Assembly (NCBI GenBank): GCA_030549495.1
Contig: JAUIRK010000293.1
Span: forward strand, 682,001-746,000
Length of the DNA: 64,000 nucleotides
Reading direction: 5' to 3'
DNA from: Nectonema munidae
Lineage: Eukaryota > Nematomorpha > Nectonematoida > Nectonematidae
Positions within the stretch are counted from its first letter, which is position 1. Every line of letters begins with the position of its first letter. The translations under genes were made by a program, and so were the position numbers. Positions 1 to 12,290 of the stretch are shown in pieces. The notes beneath the pieces were generated by a model that was not told the DNA's origin, searched no databases, and saw nothing but the letters and a program-made list of their open reading frames with translations.

Positions 1-92
1 ATCATCGTAGAATACAGATTGGAGAAGAATCCTCGTAATATACGGGTTGGAGATAACAAGCAAGTTGTCTACCCGCGTTCAACCGTACAGGT

Positions 93-1481
93 TATGAGAT
101 TTATATATACCTTTATAGGGTATTAAGTCTTCTAAAATCCAAATCATTCCAATAATAATCAATAAGCTGAAATAAGTGTGGATGAAATTTTATTCATTGA
201 TATTACTTACGTCAAAACAAACCACCTGAAATAATGTGTAAAACGAAATTTCATGTTCAATTTTTTTTTATCAGTAATGTAATAGCTGAAAACAAGCAGT
301 TTGTGCAATTTTCTTGACACGCATAGACTCAGGTTTCATGGTGCGATTAGAGAAAATGTTCAATCACACAATGCACTGAGGAATGCCTATCTTGATACAA
401 TCTTATCCCCTCTGAAATCCAAAGAATAACAAATAAATAAATAATATTTATAAATACATTGTCGTCTGTTCTGTGCGTATGCCAGGTGTTACAGATTAAC
501 TGTCTACTCGTAACCTATGAGATCTCTCCCCTGAGGCACGGATCCACCATTTAGAACAGTCATACTCTTCCTCTCATTCTCTCTCTCTCTCTCTCTCTCA
601 GACATGAGAAAGTGCATCTAAGATTTTGTATTACTCATAGGCAGTGTAATTACTTCCTAGCTAGTAGCTTCAAAATTTTCTACATCGGGATTTTTTTCGA
701 AGTCATCATCAAACTTTTGTCCCACAACTTTTTTTCTTTTAAAAAAGTCTTAAACTCATTTTTCTAAATTAATATTTTAATTAAAAATTTTCTGAATCAT
801 TAATTCTGCGTTCCTTGGTGAGAGCTTCAATTTATTTTTCTCTCTAATTAATCTGATTTTTAATTTTGAACACTTAAATTTTTTTAATTTTTTAGCGCTG
901 CCATTCATCCCTTTTTTAATGAAAACAAACGAACGTAATAGTGGACACTGAAATGCCTTTAAAACGTATAAAGAAACAATGCGTGATTGCTACGTTGCTA
1001 TCTAAGCATGACTGCTACGTTTGCTATCTGAAAATCGCCATTGTTTTCACATTTGAATGAACATTGTTTCCCTGAAAAAGAAGAGTACCATCCATACTTC
1101 GAAAACTAATCACACCCTTTCCATTTTAGTCTATGTAAATGAATATCTCTATTATATATTTTTCATGAAACAAGCATCGAATCGGATGTTTCACTTTCTT
1201 ATTTTTTTCGTATGAATATTTCTTGTAAAGTTTATGAAAGAAAATCGACTATTTTATTCAAGCAGACTTTGCTTTATCGTCATCTTACCCACTAGTCTAA
1301 AAACATGAAGAAAACTTTACAAACTTGTGGGCGTTTTATAAATTTTTGTTTGAAACGAGTACTAAGTAACAACGCCCAATGATGATAGTGGTTATGGCTC
1401 TTCTTATCTTACTATTTGCACTTCTTATTTTCATACATAGGGGATTGGAACTGCTTCACTTATTACTTTTTCTCCTATTAG
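93..1481. other. AT-rich non-coding sequence, probable intron
   Basis: No coding similarity is visible. The stretch contains a CT microsatellite at about 577-599. It probably belongs to the intron 5' of the flippase exon at 1482. Confidence 0.4.
577..599. repeat. (CT)n microsatellite
   Basis: Uninterrupted CT dinucleotides for about 20 bases; a shorter run occurs at 9779-9794. Confidence 0.9.
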
Positions 1482-1618
1482 GATGTGGATGAAAGAACGA
1501 GCATGAAGTATCCTGAGTTGTACACCTATGGCATAAACAGTTCCTTCTTCAATATTTCCTCCTTTGTTTGCTCCTCCTTTCATGGCATCATCACATCTCT
1601 AATAGTCTACATCATCCC
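1482..1618 (+). CDS. P4-ATPase exon (M-domain loop, DVDERTSMKYPELY)
   Basis: This exon codes for part of the C-terminal membrane region of a P4-type ATPase, the flippases that move phospholipids from the outer to the inner membrane leaflet. A pyrimidine-rich acceptor ending TTAG precedes GAT GTG GAT. The translation starts DVDERTSMKYPELY and continues through INSSFFNISSF to IVYIIP, matching the family pattern D(K/Q)DV...YPELY...FN...FIPY between membrane helices 8 and 9. The exon can end at a GT after CC of the proline codon (phase 2). A short exon (about 25-30 residues) that should follow, before the ALETSYWTW exon, was not found. The ATP-binding and phosphorylation domains must lie left of the window. 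Confidence 0.8.
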
Positions 1619-2770
1619 GTATTACATTGATTTAATTTTAATATAATCGTTTTTATTGAGCCCTTTCGTACACTGTTATGCAATTTCAGCGTATTTTGTA
1701 TTTATAAAGCATTCTTATGCTATTAAATTGCATTTGCTTTTAAAAACATATACTCTAGTTTTAATTTATTTTCTGAGGCGTAGAAACGTAATTAATATGC
1801 CAGTCAATTGTTTTAAACTCAGCCAAACACTTTTGCCTCCAAGTTTGGGTGGTTAATGATGTATGGAGATTTCGTTGCACTTTCACATCAGCATCCAGGA
1901 GTAAGAGTAACACCACTCAACAATTAACATTTTTAATTTAAAACTTCAAGACAGAAATGCAAGCAGTATTGCACACTACGATATGATCCGCACTTTTGTT
2001 TGTAAAAATTAAGCTCTGAAGACGGAAAGTCTAAGTTGATAACTTCTTTCGTTTTTTCATTTTAATGAACTTATCGAAGAAGTCAATAATTTGGGACAGT
2101 ATAGTGGAAACATGATGAAAGAAATCTTGTATATTTGGATTCGCTTTATGAATAATTTTTACGTCATTTTCCACGTGTTTCAATGCATACTGTTACTTGG
2201 AAACTGACACGAAACGTGTTCAATATTGGTGTTGATTTATTGGATACTTTTCAAGAATTTTGGGTAAAATATCATTCTATTTACCCAAAACTTGGATAAA
2301 AGGCTCTCAGATTGTTGATTCCAAATTTAGAAAGCATTTAGAATTTAGAAACAAAACAACGAAATCGACATGGTTTTCAAAAGTGATTTGCGTTATGCAC
2401 TTTCTTCGGTGAGGCCTAGAATTGTTAATCCTGTAAAAACGAAAGAATGTTATTTATATTTTTTTAAGTGTACTGGTATTTATAATTTATCTTTCTGTTA
2501 TCATGACAGGATCAACGGATATTTATCATGTGTTAGGTAACCGTGAACTAGTTATGTAATTTGCTTACTAACTTTTCACTTGCATAACTTTTGATTGATT
2601 AGTTGTACAATTTTGTTCATTTTAGTATTATTAAGAAATTAGTTAACTGTGGTTATATATAATCAATGGGGTCAATCCACACACTAAGATTCTTTTACAA
2701 TTCAAAAAATTCAAAAAGCAATCTCATGTTGCAGATGAAATGTGCATGAATGTCATGTAGCAGACATTAT

Positions 2771-3232
2771 CTTTTTTAAGTTCTACATTGTCTTTTAAAG
2801 TTTTAAAATTTTTTATGTAGGTTTGTTTTATTTTGATAAGAACAACTTTATAAATATACTTTGAACCATTTTCACATCAAAATTTTTGAAACTAATTATA
2901 ACTTCCCAAACAGAAGCAAAACATGGTTAGGAAACCTCCTAAAATGGTACGAAACGTCTTGAGTACGAAACTACGAAAGTCTTGAGTACGAAACGTTTTG
3001 GGTACGAAATGACTTGATATATATGTATATACATATGTGTAGGTTAGTTGTTTTATTCTATTAGCGTGTATTTAAGTGCCTGTTCATTTGAGGGTGTTTC
3101 TGTGTATTTGTGTATGTGTACGTCTTAGTGACTGTTTCCATGTGTTAGCGTGTATTTGGCTGCACTTCTATATGTGTATGTTTTTGTGTGAATTTATGTA
3201 AAACTTTAAAGGACAATTTAGAACTTAAAAGA
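2771..3232. repeat. Foldback/MITE-like inverted repeat, about 460 bp
   Basis: The left arm at 2771-2807 (containing TTAAGTTCTACATTGTC) is the inverse of 3197-3232 (containing GGACAATTTAGAACTTAA), with about three mismatches over 36 bases. The right arm is followed by a second partial copy of the arm, GACAACTTAGAACTTAAAA. Related sequence (GGACAATTTAGGACTTAAAA) occurs at about 55694-55713. No transposase is encoded between the arms, so it is probably non-autonomous. Confidence 0.55.
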
Positions 3233-4737
3233 GACAACTTAGAACTTAAAACGGTATATATATAGGTAAATAAGTAAATTTTTGATACTTTTAAGGTGTC
3301 TTTATCAAATGAAAAATCAGTGGTCTTATAACCAGCTTCTTTGTTTCTTTACAAAAAGTTATTGTTCTTCATTCTAATTTGTTAAAGTGACGTTTAATTA
3401 AAAATATTTAGCTCTTCAATCTTTCTGAATGAAGTGGATTCTACGGGTAGTGCAATTGATCACAAATTCCTTGGAACGCTCGTTTCATCCTGCATCGTTA
3501 TTGCGGTTAACATTCAAGTAACTTTATTTTTCTCTAGATAAAACCGACTCCTCCTTTAGATTATTGCCATTATTGCAGACACGTATTCATCAGTTTTCGT
3601 TCCTTTTGCAATATTTTGAAAGTTGTTGTAATCTAAGTATTTGAAAGATGAAACAAAATATAAAATGAAATTAAAGTCCTTAAAATTTGAAAACGTGCTG
3701 TGAAGCGCTATCTCTTTAATTACCTTATCAAGATTTTGGAATGACAATATTCTGTTTTGCTTTATCACGCAACAGTCCGTAGTCCTCTCCTTCTTGAAAA
3801 TTATTAAACCGCTTCTTTCAGATGCGAGTAGCTGAAACTTTTCTGATTGAAATTTTGCTCACAACCCTAGTTTCAACCATTTTATTTTTAAGAAAGAATT
3901 TTCTCTCTGACTAACATTTATAACATTTAGGAAAAAATATTTAAAAAAATGAGATTGAAATAGCTTAAGAAGAAGAAGAAGATTTATTTAGCAGAAGTGA
4001 AAATTTAATTAATTGTTAGATAGTTCAAAATACAATTATTATATAACACATATTATTCTTCAAGGATGTCCAAAAAGCCAAATGGTTACTGGTATAAACT
4101 CGCTTTAGAAGAGATAATCATAAAGTATCTCAACTCAAATTACACAAGTAAGTAATAAAACATGAAGATGTTTAAGCATTCGAAGATAAAAAAAGATAGA
4201 AGATAAAATACACTCGAAGATAAAGAAACATGAGCTTATTTCAACATATTAAACAATTAAGTATATTACAATTCAATCGATATTTTTTAATAAAACAGTC
4301 CTTTAGAAGAATTTGAAATGTACGAGCTTTCATAATAATTTTGTTTCTTCCAAAAAATGATCGCAAAAGGATATCACTCTATATTTTAGAAACTTTTTCC
4401 AACTTATGATTCTTAAGTGAGGAACTATAAAATTTTGCGAAGATCTGAAAGAATACTGTGTTGATTCGTGAACAAGGTTTGCCAATGAGCAAATTTTTCA
4501 GGAACCATTTCATAACTTTTGATAGTTGGAAGTAGTATATATTTTAATCTTTAATGATTTACCATTAATAAATCATATTGATGTATGCTTTGAAAAACTT
4601 TCTATAGAAAATTATTCTCATAGCTTTTTTTCCAAAACCTTTAAATAACTTAAATAGAAACGACCCAAATTTATTACATTGTAATTGAAAGGAGGTAGTG
4701 TCAATGGCGTGTACAAATTTTTTTTTATATATTTTCA

Positions 4738-6640
4738 TTATTCGAAGTGTAGCATTAATTTGTTTAGAGATATGTGATAAATGTCGGCAGATGGCATAGT
4801 GGTAAGAGCGGGGGTCTCGATCCAGATAGTCCTATCCTTACCATCTGTCCAGCTATGGACATTTTTTATTCCGTTGGATGCAATACGGACAGCTAAAAAA
4901 AGATCACTCCAGGAAAGTTTATTATTGATATGTAAACCTAAAAAAATAAACATATCTACTATATCAATGGCAATTATATCCTTGTTGATATTACAAACTT
5001 TATAACTTCTGTTAGAGAAAAACACTCCATTTGAGACATTAATACTTAAGGAATTTTTTGCGCACCAATCTTTGACTAGAGAAAATTAGACTCAGTGTTC
5101 TTTTCAATATTTCCACTTAAAGACTTGGAATTTGTGAAAGTAAAGTGACATCGTCGGCGAATAGTAAGTAGATTCATTAATAACACTAATGTATGAAGAG
5201 AACAGCAAGAGCCCTAAAACAGAAACCTGCGGAACTCCTGTAAAATGTGTCTAAAAGAAGAAATTGTTTTGTTTATTTTCACTCCCTGAAATCTAGAAAA
5301 CAAGTAAGAATTGAAAAACTTGATAGATTTAGAAAAATTGAAACGACTATGTTTAGCCAGCATAACGTCTTGGGGAATGCTTTCTTAAAATCTTGAAAAG
5401 TAACACGAATTTCATCAGACTTTGCTAAAAAAATGTTGAATGTTCGCTAAGAACAGTGTATGTAAATATTCAGCAGAGTAACTCTTCCTGAATCCAAATT
5501 GATACGGATATAATATATTGCATTTATTCAAGTATCGAGAAATTTGTGTGTTAATAATTTTCTCAAATATTTTAGATAACCTGTCACTTTTTTTTTTTGA
5601 AAATCGGTGTAACTTTTCTCAGTTTCAGAGAAGTAGGGAAAATAGTAAATTCAATCCATGGGTTGAAAGCTATGTACCAAATATCTCTTTTTGTACATAA
5701 AGTTCCATTCATGCAATGATAATGTCATTTTCGTTGATTTTTTTCAAAAAGATTTTTTTGTGTCTTCGATTTGAATATAACTAATTTCATCACCTATTGT
5801 GTTTTTGAAGAAAAGTATTCATTGAAAACTTCTAAAATTTTCTCTTCATTGGTTACAACTTCGTCGATGGTTCGAATTGAGTTCCTAATGTCATTTTTAG
5901 GATGTATTATATTTTTTATATTAGACGGAGTAACTTTAGGATATTCAAAACTTTTGGATATATTAGAGAAGTGAATCTGGTTATGGTGTTTTATTCAACC
6001 TTTTAACTTAATTTCTACGTTTTAAAAAGGCTTCTTTCAATTTGCTGTTATTTTTACATGTTTCCATCTTTTTATGAAGATTGCCATGTTTCTTGATGAT
6101 GTCCATTATTTCCTTTGTGTTCCATAAATTTATTCAATGCTTGTATATAGATTGGTTTTTGATAAATTTAACTGATATTTTGATTGAATCTGTCATTTAT
6201 ATTAAAACTTTACGAGAATCGTAATATCTTTTTAGAGAAAAATGCCAGTTAATCTATGATCAGAAATTGCTTTATGGAAAACGTAGGAATTAAAAGAGTT
6301 CAAATTCTAGGGTCCCAAAAAAGTATGCAGGAGGGAGCCAGATATTTCTCGCGTGATTTCAGTTATAACTGGTGTAAAAAATTTTGCAGAAAAAATGTCA
6401 AGAAATTCATCTACTTTTTTACTAAAATCTACATCAAATAAATGAATGTTGAAACCTGCGAATACAATATTAGTACGAGAGGCTACTATATTTGTACTCA
6501 AAAATTTTTGAATTTTCATCATCAATGAGAGATAGATGTCATGTAAAACCAAATTTTTTGAAGAAGTAAAAAGTACCTTGATGGATAAAGATTCAAAAAT
6601 CGGTCCTAAACATTAACGCTTAAGTTGTATCAAAATACAT
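4738..6640 (-). mobile_element. Decayed non-LTR retrotransposon (LINE), endonuclease + RT
   Basis: Read on the minus strand, the order is that of a LINE. At 6552-6307 lies the end of an AP endonuclease: the family GDFN.D motif appears as AGFNIHLFDVDFSKKVDEF, followed by FFTPVITEITREISGS. Around 5600-5400 is the reverse transcriptase start (NKCNILYPYQFGFRKSYSAE). Near 5240-5180 is the GVPQVSVLGLLLFSSY motif, matching GVPQGSVLGPLLF. At 5025-4860 is FIFLGLHINNKLSW, matching FLGV.ID..L.W. Several frameshifts and stops separate these pieces and the catalytic YADD box was not found, so it is dead. Clade is uncertain (Jockey/CR1-like RT order). It lies in an intron of the P4-ATPase, in the opposite orientation. 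Confidence 0.85.
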
Positions 6641-6770
6641 TCAAGATCATCACGGGCGTATTAACGAGATTCATAAATGATATTTATCCCTAGTATCTTC
6701 AATGTACTCCGTTTATACTTTACTCCAAAAATGCGAACTCTCTCCCGCAGAGACGTTTGTTTACGGAACT

Positions 6771-7021
6771 GCTTTCGTTAACAACTTCCTATCCCTTGGA
6801 TACACATGCGGGATCAAATTGACCCGCCTCATTACACCTTTGTCAATAAGTCGAAGCGAATATCCTATTTCAGTTCGACATTTTATCTATTCTTCAAAAC
6901 CTTTGTTAAAAACTATAAAAAATTAAACCAATTGAAATACAATAAAAAACTATAAAATATAAAAATATTTAATAATAATAAATTATAATCATTTATAAGC
7001 TTTCGTTAACAACTTCCTATA
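6771..7021. repeat. 22-bp direct repeat, 229 bp apart
   Basis: GCTTTCGTTAACAACTTCCT plus AT occurs at 6771-6792 and again at 7000-7021. The intervening DNA has no coding similarity. It could be a local duplication or the borders of an inserted sequence. Confidence 0.6.
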
Positions 7022-7775
7022 TAGGATGAAGATTTTATTTTGCTGAGTTTTAATAAGTAAATAACTTGGTTTGCATGAAGTTTGAAAACAAATTGTAACC
7101 AGACATTATTTAAGACGGAATCAAGACTGTTAATTAGATTTAAACACACTTCTAAGTTTTGGTCAGAACACTAATTTCATTAATGAATTCTTTTTCCACT
7201 TTTCGTCGAATTGTGTGTATTTATTAACCGCATTGCTTGTGAACTCTTCTATTTCCGATCTATTTAAATGATAATAATTCGTATAAGTTGGACAATATAA
7301 TAGGTAAATGTCTAAGAAAAAAATATATATAGGAGAAAGGCATTTGTTATGATTAATCGTGAATCTTTATATTTTTTGATTGCTTGTTGATGAATCTTAA
7401 AAATCTCACAAATTCTATTCTACTTTTCAATGTTTCCTGAAACAAAAATTATTGTGTGCCATACGGAGTATTTTTTGGATTATTAAAATTAGCGAAGTAT
7501 GTTACGTAACCTTTTACCATATACAGATAGATACGATTTTCCTTAAAATACAGTTATCACTATTATCACAATATCTCTAATAACGCGAGCCAATTTTTTT
7601 AAATCTATTTAACATGCAAATTGCTCGACACATCTTGTATTAATAGTCTTGTTTCAATGCTCCAATCACAATGTTCGAATTCGTTTTAAATTATCTTCTT
7701 GTCTTAGAATGCAGTTTGGGGGTTCTTCATTCCTATTTTCTGCACTCCCTAATCCTTTGATTTCTTTCTTTCAAG

Positions 7776-7960
7776 GCAGCACTAGAGACATCGTACTGGA
7801 CGTGGTTCAATGTTCTGAGCATCATCCTGAGTATTCTTGTCTTCTTCATCTTGCATGCAATCTTTTATTCTACTCCCAAGTCCGCCTACTTCGGTGTGTG
7901 GATTCGCTGCTTCTCTCAGCCCAAATTCTATCTTACTATCCTTCTCACTACCTCCATTCT
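7776..7960 (+). CDS. P4-ATPase exon (ALETSYWTW, last membrane helices)
   Basis: After a polypyrimidine acceptor (TTTCTTTCAAG) the frame reads ALETSYWTWFN, then a hydrophobic helix (VLSIILSILVFFILHAIFY), then GVWIRCFSQPKFYLTILLTTSI. This is the conserved P4-ATPase signature AL(D/E)T.YWTW.N followed by the last two transmembrane segments with the S.P.F.LT.LL pattern. The donor GTATTTC at 7961 leaves phase 2, which matches the acceptor of the exon at 14532, so the splice gives LTTSILILPVVVFRYLYREINP, as expected for the family. The open frame continues past the donor by chance. The protein sits in the membrane and normally works with a CDC50-type partner (family knowledge). Confidence 0.88.
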
Positions 7961-8639
7961 GTATTTCTATCTTTCTATTTTATTAATGATATTATCGATT
8001 CATCATCAGCTCTTTAAAATATTACATTATTATAGATATCTTATCTTTAAAAGAGATATATATATTAATCCTTAGAATTGAGAGAATACTCTAAATGTAA
8101 ATTTGTAGTCCTAATAAATTACCTTTACTATTCCAACCCTGCAATGCAACACTTGTTCTTTTAAATGTTACATGTTAATCCATCTTCTATAGTTGATTTT
8201 AGATACGGTACAGTGGAATAAAGATTTCTTTTTCCATTCAAAATCAAATTAAATTTTTCTCAAATAGATGTACACTTGACTTGGATAATTTTTAAAGGCC
8301 TTACTGTATAATAGAGTATACCAAAAAAAATAAAGTTTTGGTTCCATGTTGCACACTAGCTAGATCCAATTTCCCAATAAAAAAGTAAATTGTGCAAAAT
8401 CTCGTGCTTAACGAACATTTTCCTACCCCTCAAAGCAGTCAAAATTTTGCAAAGGTCATATTTTTGAATTAAAACTGAATTAAAATGAAAAATGAAAATA
8501 CCTAAAGATGCATATTAAATTTATATTTCCGTATTTAATTTCATTTGTTCTTAAAAAACTTTAGCGTAAGTTAGCCCATCCGTCTTTAACGCTAATGAAC
8601 ATAAAGAAAGTTGAATATTAAAAATAGACAATTTGGATA

Positions 8640-9960
8640 AAAGTGCATTTATTTGGAGAAACAACTGCTTTTCTATGGTACTCTACTGCTTGAGAAAGAA
8701 ATTATTTGTCTGCTTCATTTGTTGTAATAATGAAATTAAAATTGGTTGCCAGGGCAACTGCTCCTTCAGCTGTAGCATTTACAACTTTCAGACTGGCAAT
8801 AACTCCTGTTACTCCCTTCCATCCTGGGGTAGGAAGCGGAATTTTTAAAGGTTAAAATTTTTGCTCAAAAAATCTTTGATCTGCAAATTCTTAAAAGAAG
8901 ACTTTTTTCCCTCAAAGTGTCTCAGGTCCTTACTAAATGTTTCTTTATTTATGAGATATAAAGCATCATTTCTTTTTCTTCCGAATTGGAAAGAGTAGAA
9001 AAAAGCCAGTGGATCTTCGCTGAAGTACCATGGATGCTTCTTAAATTTTGTTAAAGTACTTCTTGCAAAGTATTCATCTGAAAATATTTTTTTTAATGAA
9101 ACAAAAAAGATATCAATAAGTGCAACTCATGAATATGATGCCTGCATGCCAAAAAAAACACCGACAATCTCGTTTGTCAATTTCAGTGTTACTAGGAGTC
9201 GTATCAAAGCATAATCCTACTTACTTAAGGCGGCCACTCTTCTAGTACTTTTCGAACTATTTTAGCAATGACTTTACTAGCTCTATGTGATAGCTTTGGA
9301 ATCGTAGGATATTTTCAACATTGTTTCCTGAGAATACAATTGAAAGGCTCTCTGACTTTTCTCCAACAGCGCTTAGAAGTAATTTTCCGTCAAAGTGTAG
9401 TATTAATGGAGTATTAGGGCAGAACGTGTCCTTGATATAACGAGCTATTGATGAACTTTTTTCCTGATCATATGTATGGACATGTCGAAAGAGTTATTTT
9501 ATTTATGTTTCCACCTGCAGTTACCGATGCTGGAGCTACAACTTATCGAAGTGCCTGTTCTATTCAATGCTGCTATGAAATCCGTATTTTCAATTACTTT
9601 GTTTTTGTTTTTTGGAGTCTTTGATGAAGGCAAAAAAGCATAGAACGAGAAGTTAAAGGAAAGCAGGCTGGTTAGTCATCATCATCATCAGCGTTGTTGG
9701 ATGAGAAGTACTATCTTCTTCAACAGCTTCTTTTTCCATAACTTTTCAGCCTCAACTAAACATTTCTTGTAAAACTCATCTCTCTCTCTCTCTCTTCTTT
9801 TCAAATCTTGAAGAAAGGCCAACTCTTTGTTTTTTTATAAGCGTGCTAGATTGTGAATGTGCGATATTAAACAGGCTATTCAATGCTTTGCTGAACTCTT
9901 TTATTTTTTCATTTGTGTGGCAGATTCGCGTCCTTGATCATTGATCATTTTTTCATGCTC
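8640..9960 (-). pseudogene. Decayed hAT-like transposase, copy A (near full length)
   Basis: On the minus strand the family order is recognisable in scattered frames: EFSKALNSLFNIAHS near 9900 (family LFDIAHA), FIAALNRTGTSI near 9560 (family LTAALDRTGK), LILHFDGKLLLSAVGEK near 9400 (family VHWDGKL), then FSGNNVENIL, then KKHPWYFSEDPLAFF near 9020 (family HLWY.SEEL), and finally ASLKVVNATAEGAVALA near 8780 (family VINDVAERGVKL). The same landmarks in the same order occur in copies B and C. Many frameshifts and stops are present, so it is a fossil of a plain DNA transposon. The core DTTASNTG / CRHH part is not recognisable. It sits in the long flippase intron. Confidence 0.7.
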
Positions 9961-10579
9961 TTCATAAATATAACGATTTTTTTGCAGCATATAATTTGTG
10001 AGATGTAAACAGCCTTACAACACTCCAAATATTTATAACTTCGTCTGCCATATTTCTACAAGATTCACTAATCGATTTTTAAAATTTTTTTATATAATAA
10101 AAATGGCTTTCTAAAACACATTTCTTTGTTTGAAGTTGACTACAACTTTCAAAGTATGTTCTACGGACAATGCCTACAAAAAATAGCTTTACTCTTTCTT
10201 GTTTATGCCATTTTAATTATAGGCTACTTGATTAAAGTACAAAATAAAAATTATATTATTTCGATACAAGCACAGAAGACAAAAATATACAACATAAAGA
10301 GAATTTATAAATAAAAACTTGAACACGTCTCTTTTTCTCTCTTTCCAGAGTGAAACATATAATGTTAATTTTCAGGAGTAATTTTATTTTTAAACACCCA
10401 AAACTCGAGAACAAAAAAGTTCCTGAACGGTCACTTTTCATTGATAACTTTTAATAATTATGAAAAGTGTAATGAATAAACTTTATCTCAAATTTGGCTT
10501 GAATTCACATTTTTTATAGGGGATTTGAATAACCATGTGTGCGCTTATAAATTCAAAACTTTATTTTTTCCCTTATGGC

Positions 10580-12290
10580 GTGATACGCTAGGGTGGTCCA
10601 CTGCATATAGGACTAAAATGAAATTTAGATTTTTTTGCTCCCTGGTGTAATTCTGTTTCCTTTTGATATGAAACAGATGTGTGCAAAATTTGAAGCTTGG
10701 CAAATAGTGTTTAGGAGTGGCTCAAAATCATTGTGTAACGGGCTTATGGATCCTTCCTCCCCGCCCCCAGGAGTATTCAACTACTGGGTATTATTTGCAA
10801 ATAGACGGGGGTATCATGCTTGGCAAGCACTCATTGTGGTCCAGATGCTATCAAAGATTTTGACGATGTAGGAAATATCTTACGTTGTTGCGAAACAACA
10901 CCTAGAACAAATTGTAGCTGTTCTTCTTTTGTAGCGTAACGGCAGTTTAACTCTTCCCTAAGTTTGACTCCCCTCTCTGCAACATCGTTAATTACTGGAA
11001 GATTTTTAATTTTTAACAACCATCTTTATATGATACATTTGCGAAAAATTCAAGTGGTGGAATTACGGAACATCTTATCATTCTTCTTCTCGCTTTCATT
11101 CTTTTTTGTAGAAATCATGACTTTCACTATAGCTTTTTTTGTCTTTGTTGAAACAAATTCATCAAACAAAGAAAATGCCTCAAGCTCTTCCGACACACAC
11201 CACAAATGTTGATGCAGTTTGTCTTTTGCCGCTTTTCCAACACGCTCATTATGATATAAGTTTAGTTTTTTCAGAAATTCTAAATCTGTTCGCGAAGCAA
11301 CTGCGGCATCAGAAGCAGAAAACCAAGCTTCCAAATAAATTGAAATAGAAAAAATGTTTACATCATAAACACATAATTCTTTAAGTTGAGTGAGATCTTT
11401 GAATTGTTTTGGGAACATCCAAATCTTTATACAATACAAGACTTTTGCCATCCATCTGACATGATGAAGCTCCTGGCTTCTTAAATTTAAAATTTTCTAA
11501 ATTCCCGCCAAGGCAAATAATCGCAAGTTCCAAGAATTCGCTGTAATCGTCTCTATAATTTCCTTGTGCCAGCTTAGATTTTGCAAACTTTATAACACGA
11601 TCTTTGTAAGGTTGAAGCTGTTTTAAATCTTTTGCAGTTTGATAATTGGACTTGTCAAATGAACTCCATTTTTTTTGAAATCGATGGAAAAGTTGAACAT
11701 TAGGACCTGAAGTAGCTCCAGAACATGTAGAAAATACGGCGCCAAGAACTAATTCGTAAATGTGATGGCGACAAGCTAAATTAATTACATTGCGAGAAAG
11801 TCTTTCTTCTAGAAGAGTACATGCTCCTGATAAACGTCCAGTGTTTGATGCAGTTGTATCAAAGGAAAAACCTGCAATTTTTTCTTCTAAACACCATTCT
11901 TGTAAAAGTTTATAAACTGCTGCAGCTTGATTCTTGCCTGTTTTCGAAGCAAGTTTTGGTACTCCTAGAAGTTGTGTTTCTCCAGTAGAAACAGCTGTTA
12001 TTGAAACTGAAAGGCGATGGATGTTGTTGAGCAAATAAGAGATGGTATTAATTTGCCATCCAATGCACAATGCAGGTTTTGCCTTCTGCTTTAAATATGT
12101 TTTTTAAGTTTTTTACGCTAGAACGGCTGATATTGAGCTTGCTAGGATCTTGCCCAAGACTTCTAACAGTTTCAGCTACCACAAACAAAGCATTACGATA
12201 TGTTTTTCCAGTGCGATCTAAGGCAGCTGTAAGCTCTTGAGTCCAGACATTGCTAGGTCGAAAACGTTTTTTTTTGTGGAGTTGCATTCT
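10580..12290 (-). pseudogene. hAT-like transposase, copy B (best preserved)
   Basis: Minus-strand pieces in order: LTAALDRTGKTYRNALFVVAE (12250-12180), VHW then DGKL near 12055 across a one-base frameshift, LLGVPKLASKTGKNQAAAVY, FSFDTTASNTGRLSGAC (11870-11820), LACRHHIYELVLGAVF (about 11785-11740), a frameshift near 11450, MAKVLYCIKIWMF, HLWCVSEELEAFSLFDE, and the C-terminal VINDVAERGVKL near 10980. D.TASN.G...GAC followed by CRHH resembles the hAT arrangement D.ASVM.G..GG...C.AH, so the fold is probably an RNase-H/hAT type; this is inference. Few breaks: about three frameshifts. A block near 10590-10770 starting GGGTGGTCC may be the element's end. It lies in the flippase intron. Confidence 0.75.

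Larger units (their letters stand above)
1619..7775 (+). other. P4-ATPase intron region with embedded LINE
   Basis: This 6.2-kb stretch separates two flippase exons. It is AT-rich, with stop codons in all frames. It contains an inverted-repeat element at 2771-3232, a GAA run near 3967, and a minus-strand LINE remnant at 4738-6640. At least one short flippase exon should be hidden here, but I could not identify it. Confidence 0.5.

Noticed and set aside
11-90. Exon-like stretch with acceptor GTAG and donor GTACAG/GTTATG
   Set aside because: Frames are open and moderately coding-like, but no similarity to the flippase or another family was recognised and the left context is missing.
4785-4830. 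tRNA-like sequence (GGCATAGTGGTAAGAGC ... GGGTCTCGATCC)
   Set aside because: The A-box-like and B-box-like parts are only about ten bases apart, no cloverleaf can be formed, and the stretch adjoins a LINE remnant. Perhaps a SINE scar; not a tRNA gene.
6802-6831. GC-richer near-palindrome CGGGATCAAATTGACCCG as an operator or terminus
   Set aside because: The inner part is not symmetric and there is no partner copy.
7649-8017. 122-codon plus-strand frame
   Set aside because: A shadow of the flippase exon at 7776-7960 in another frame.
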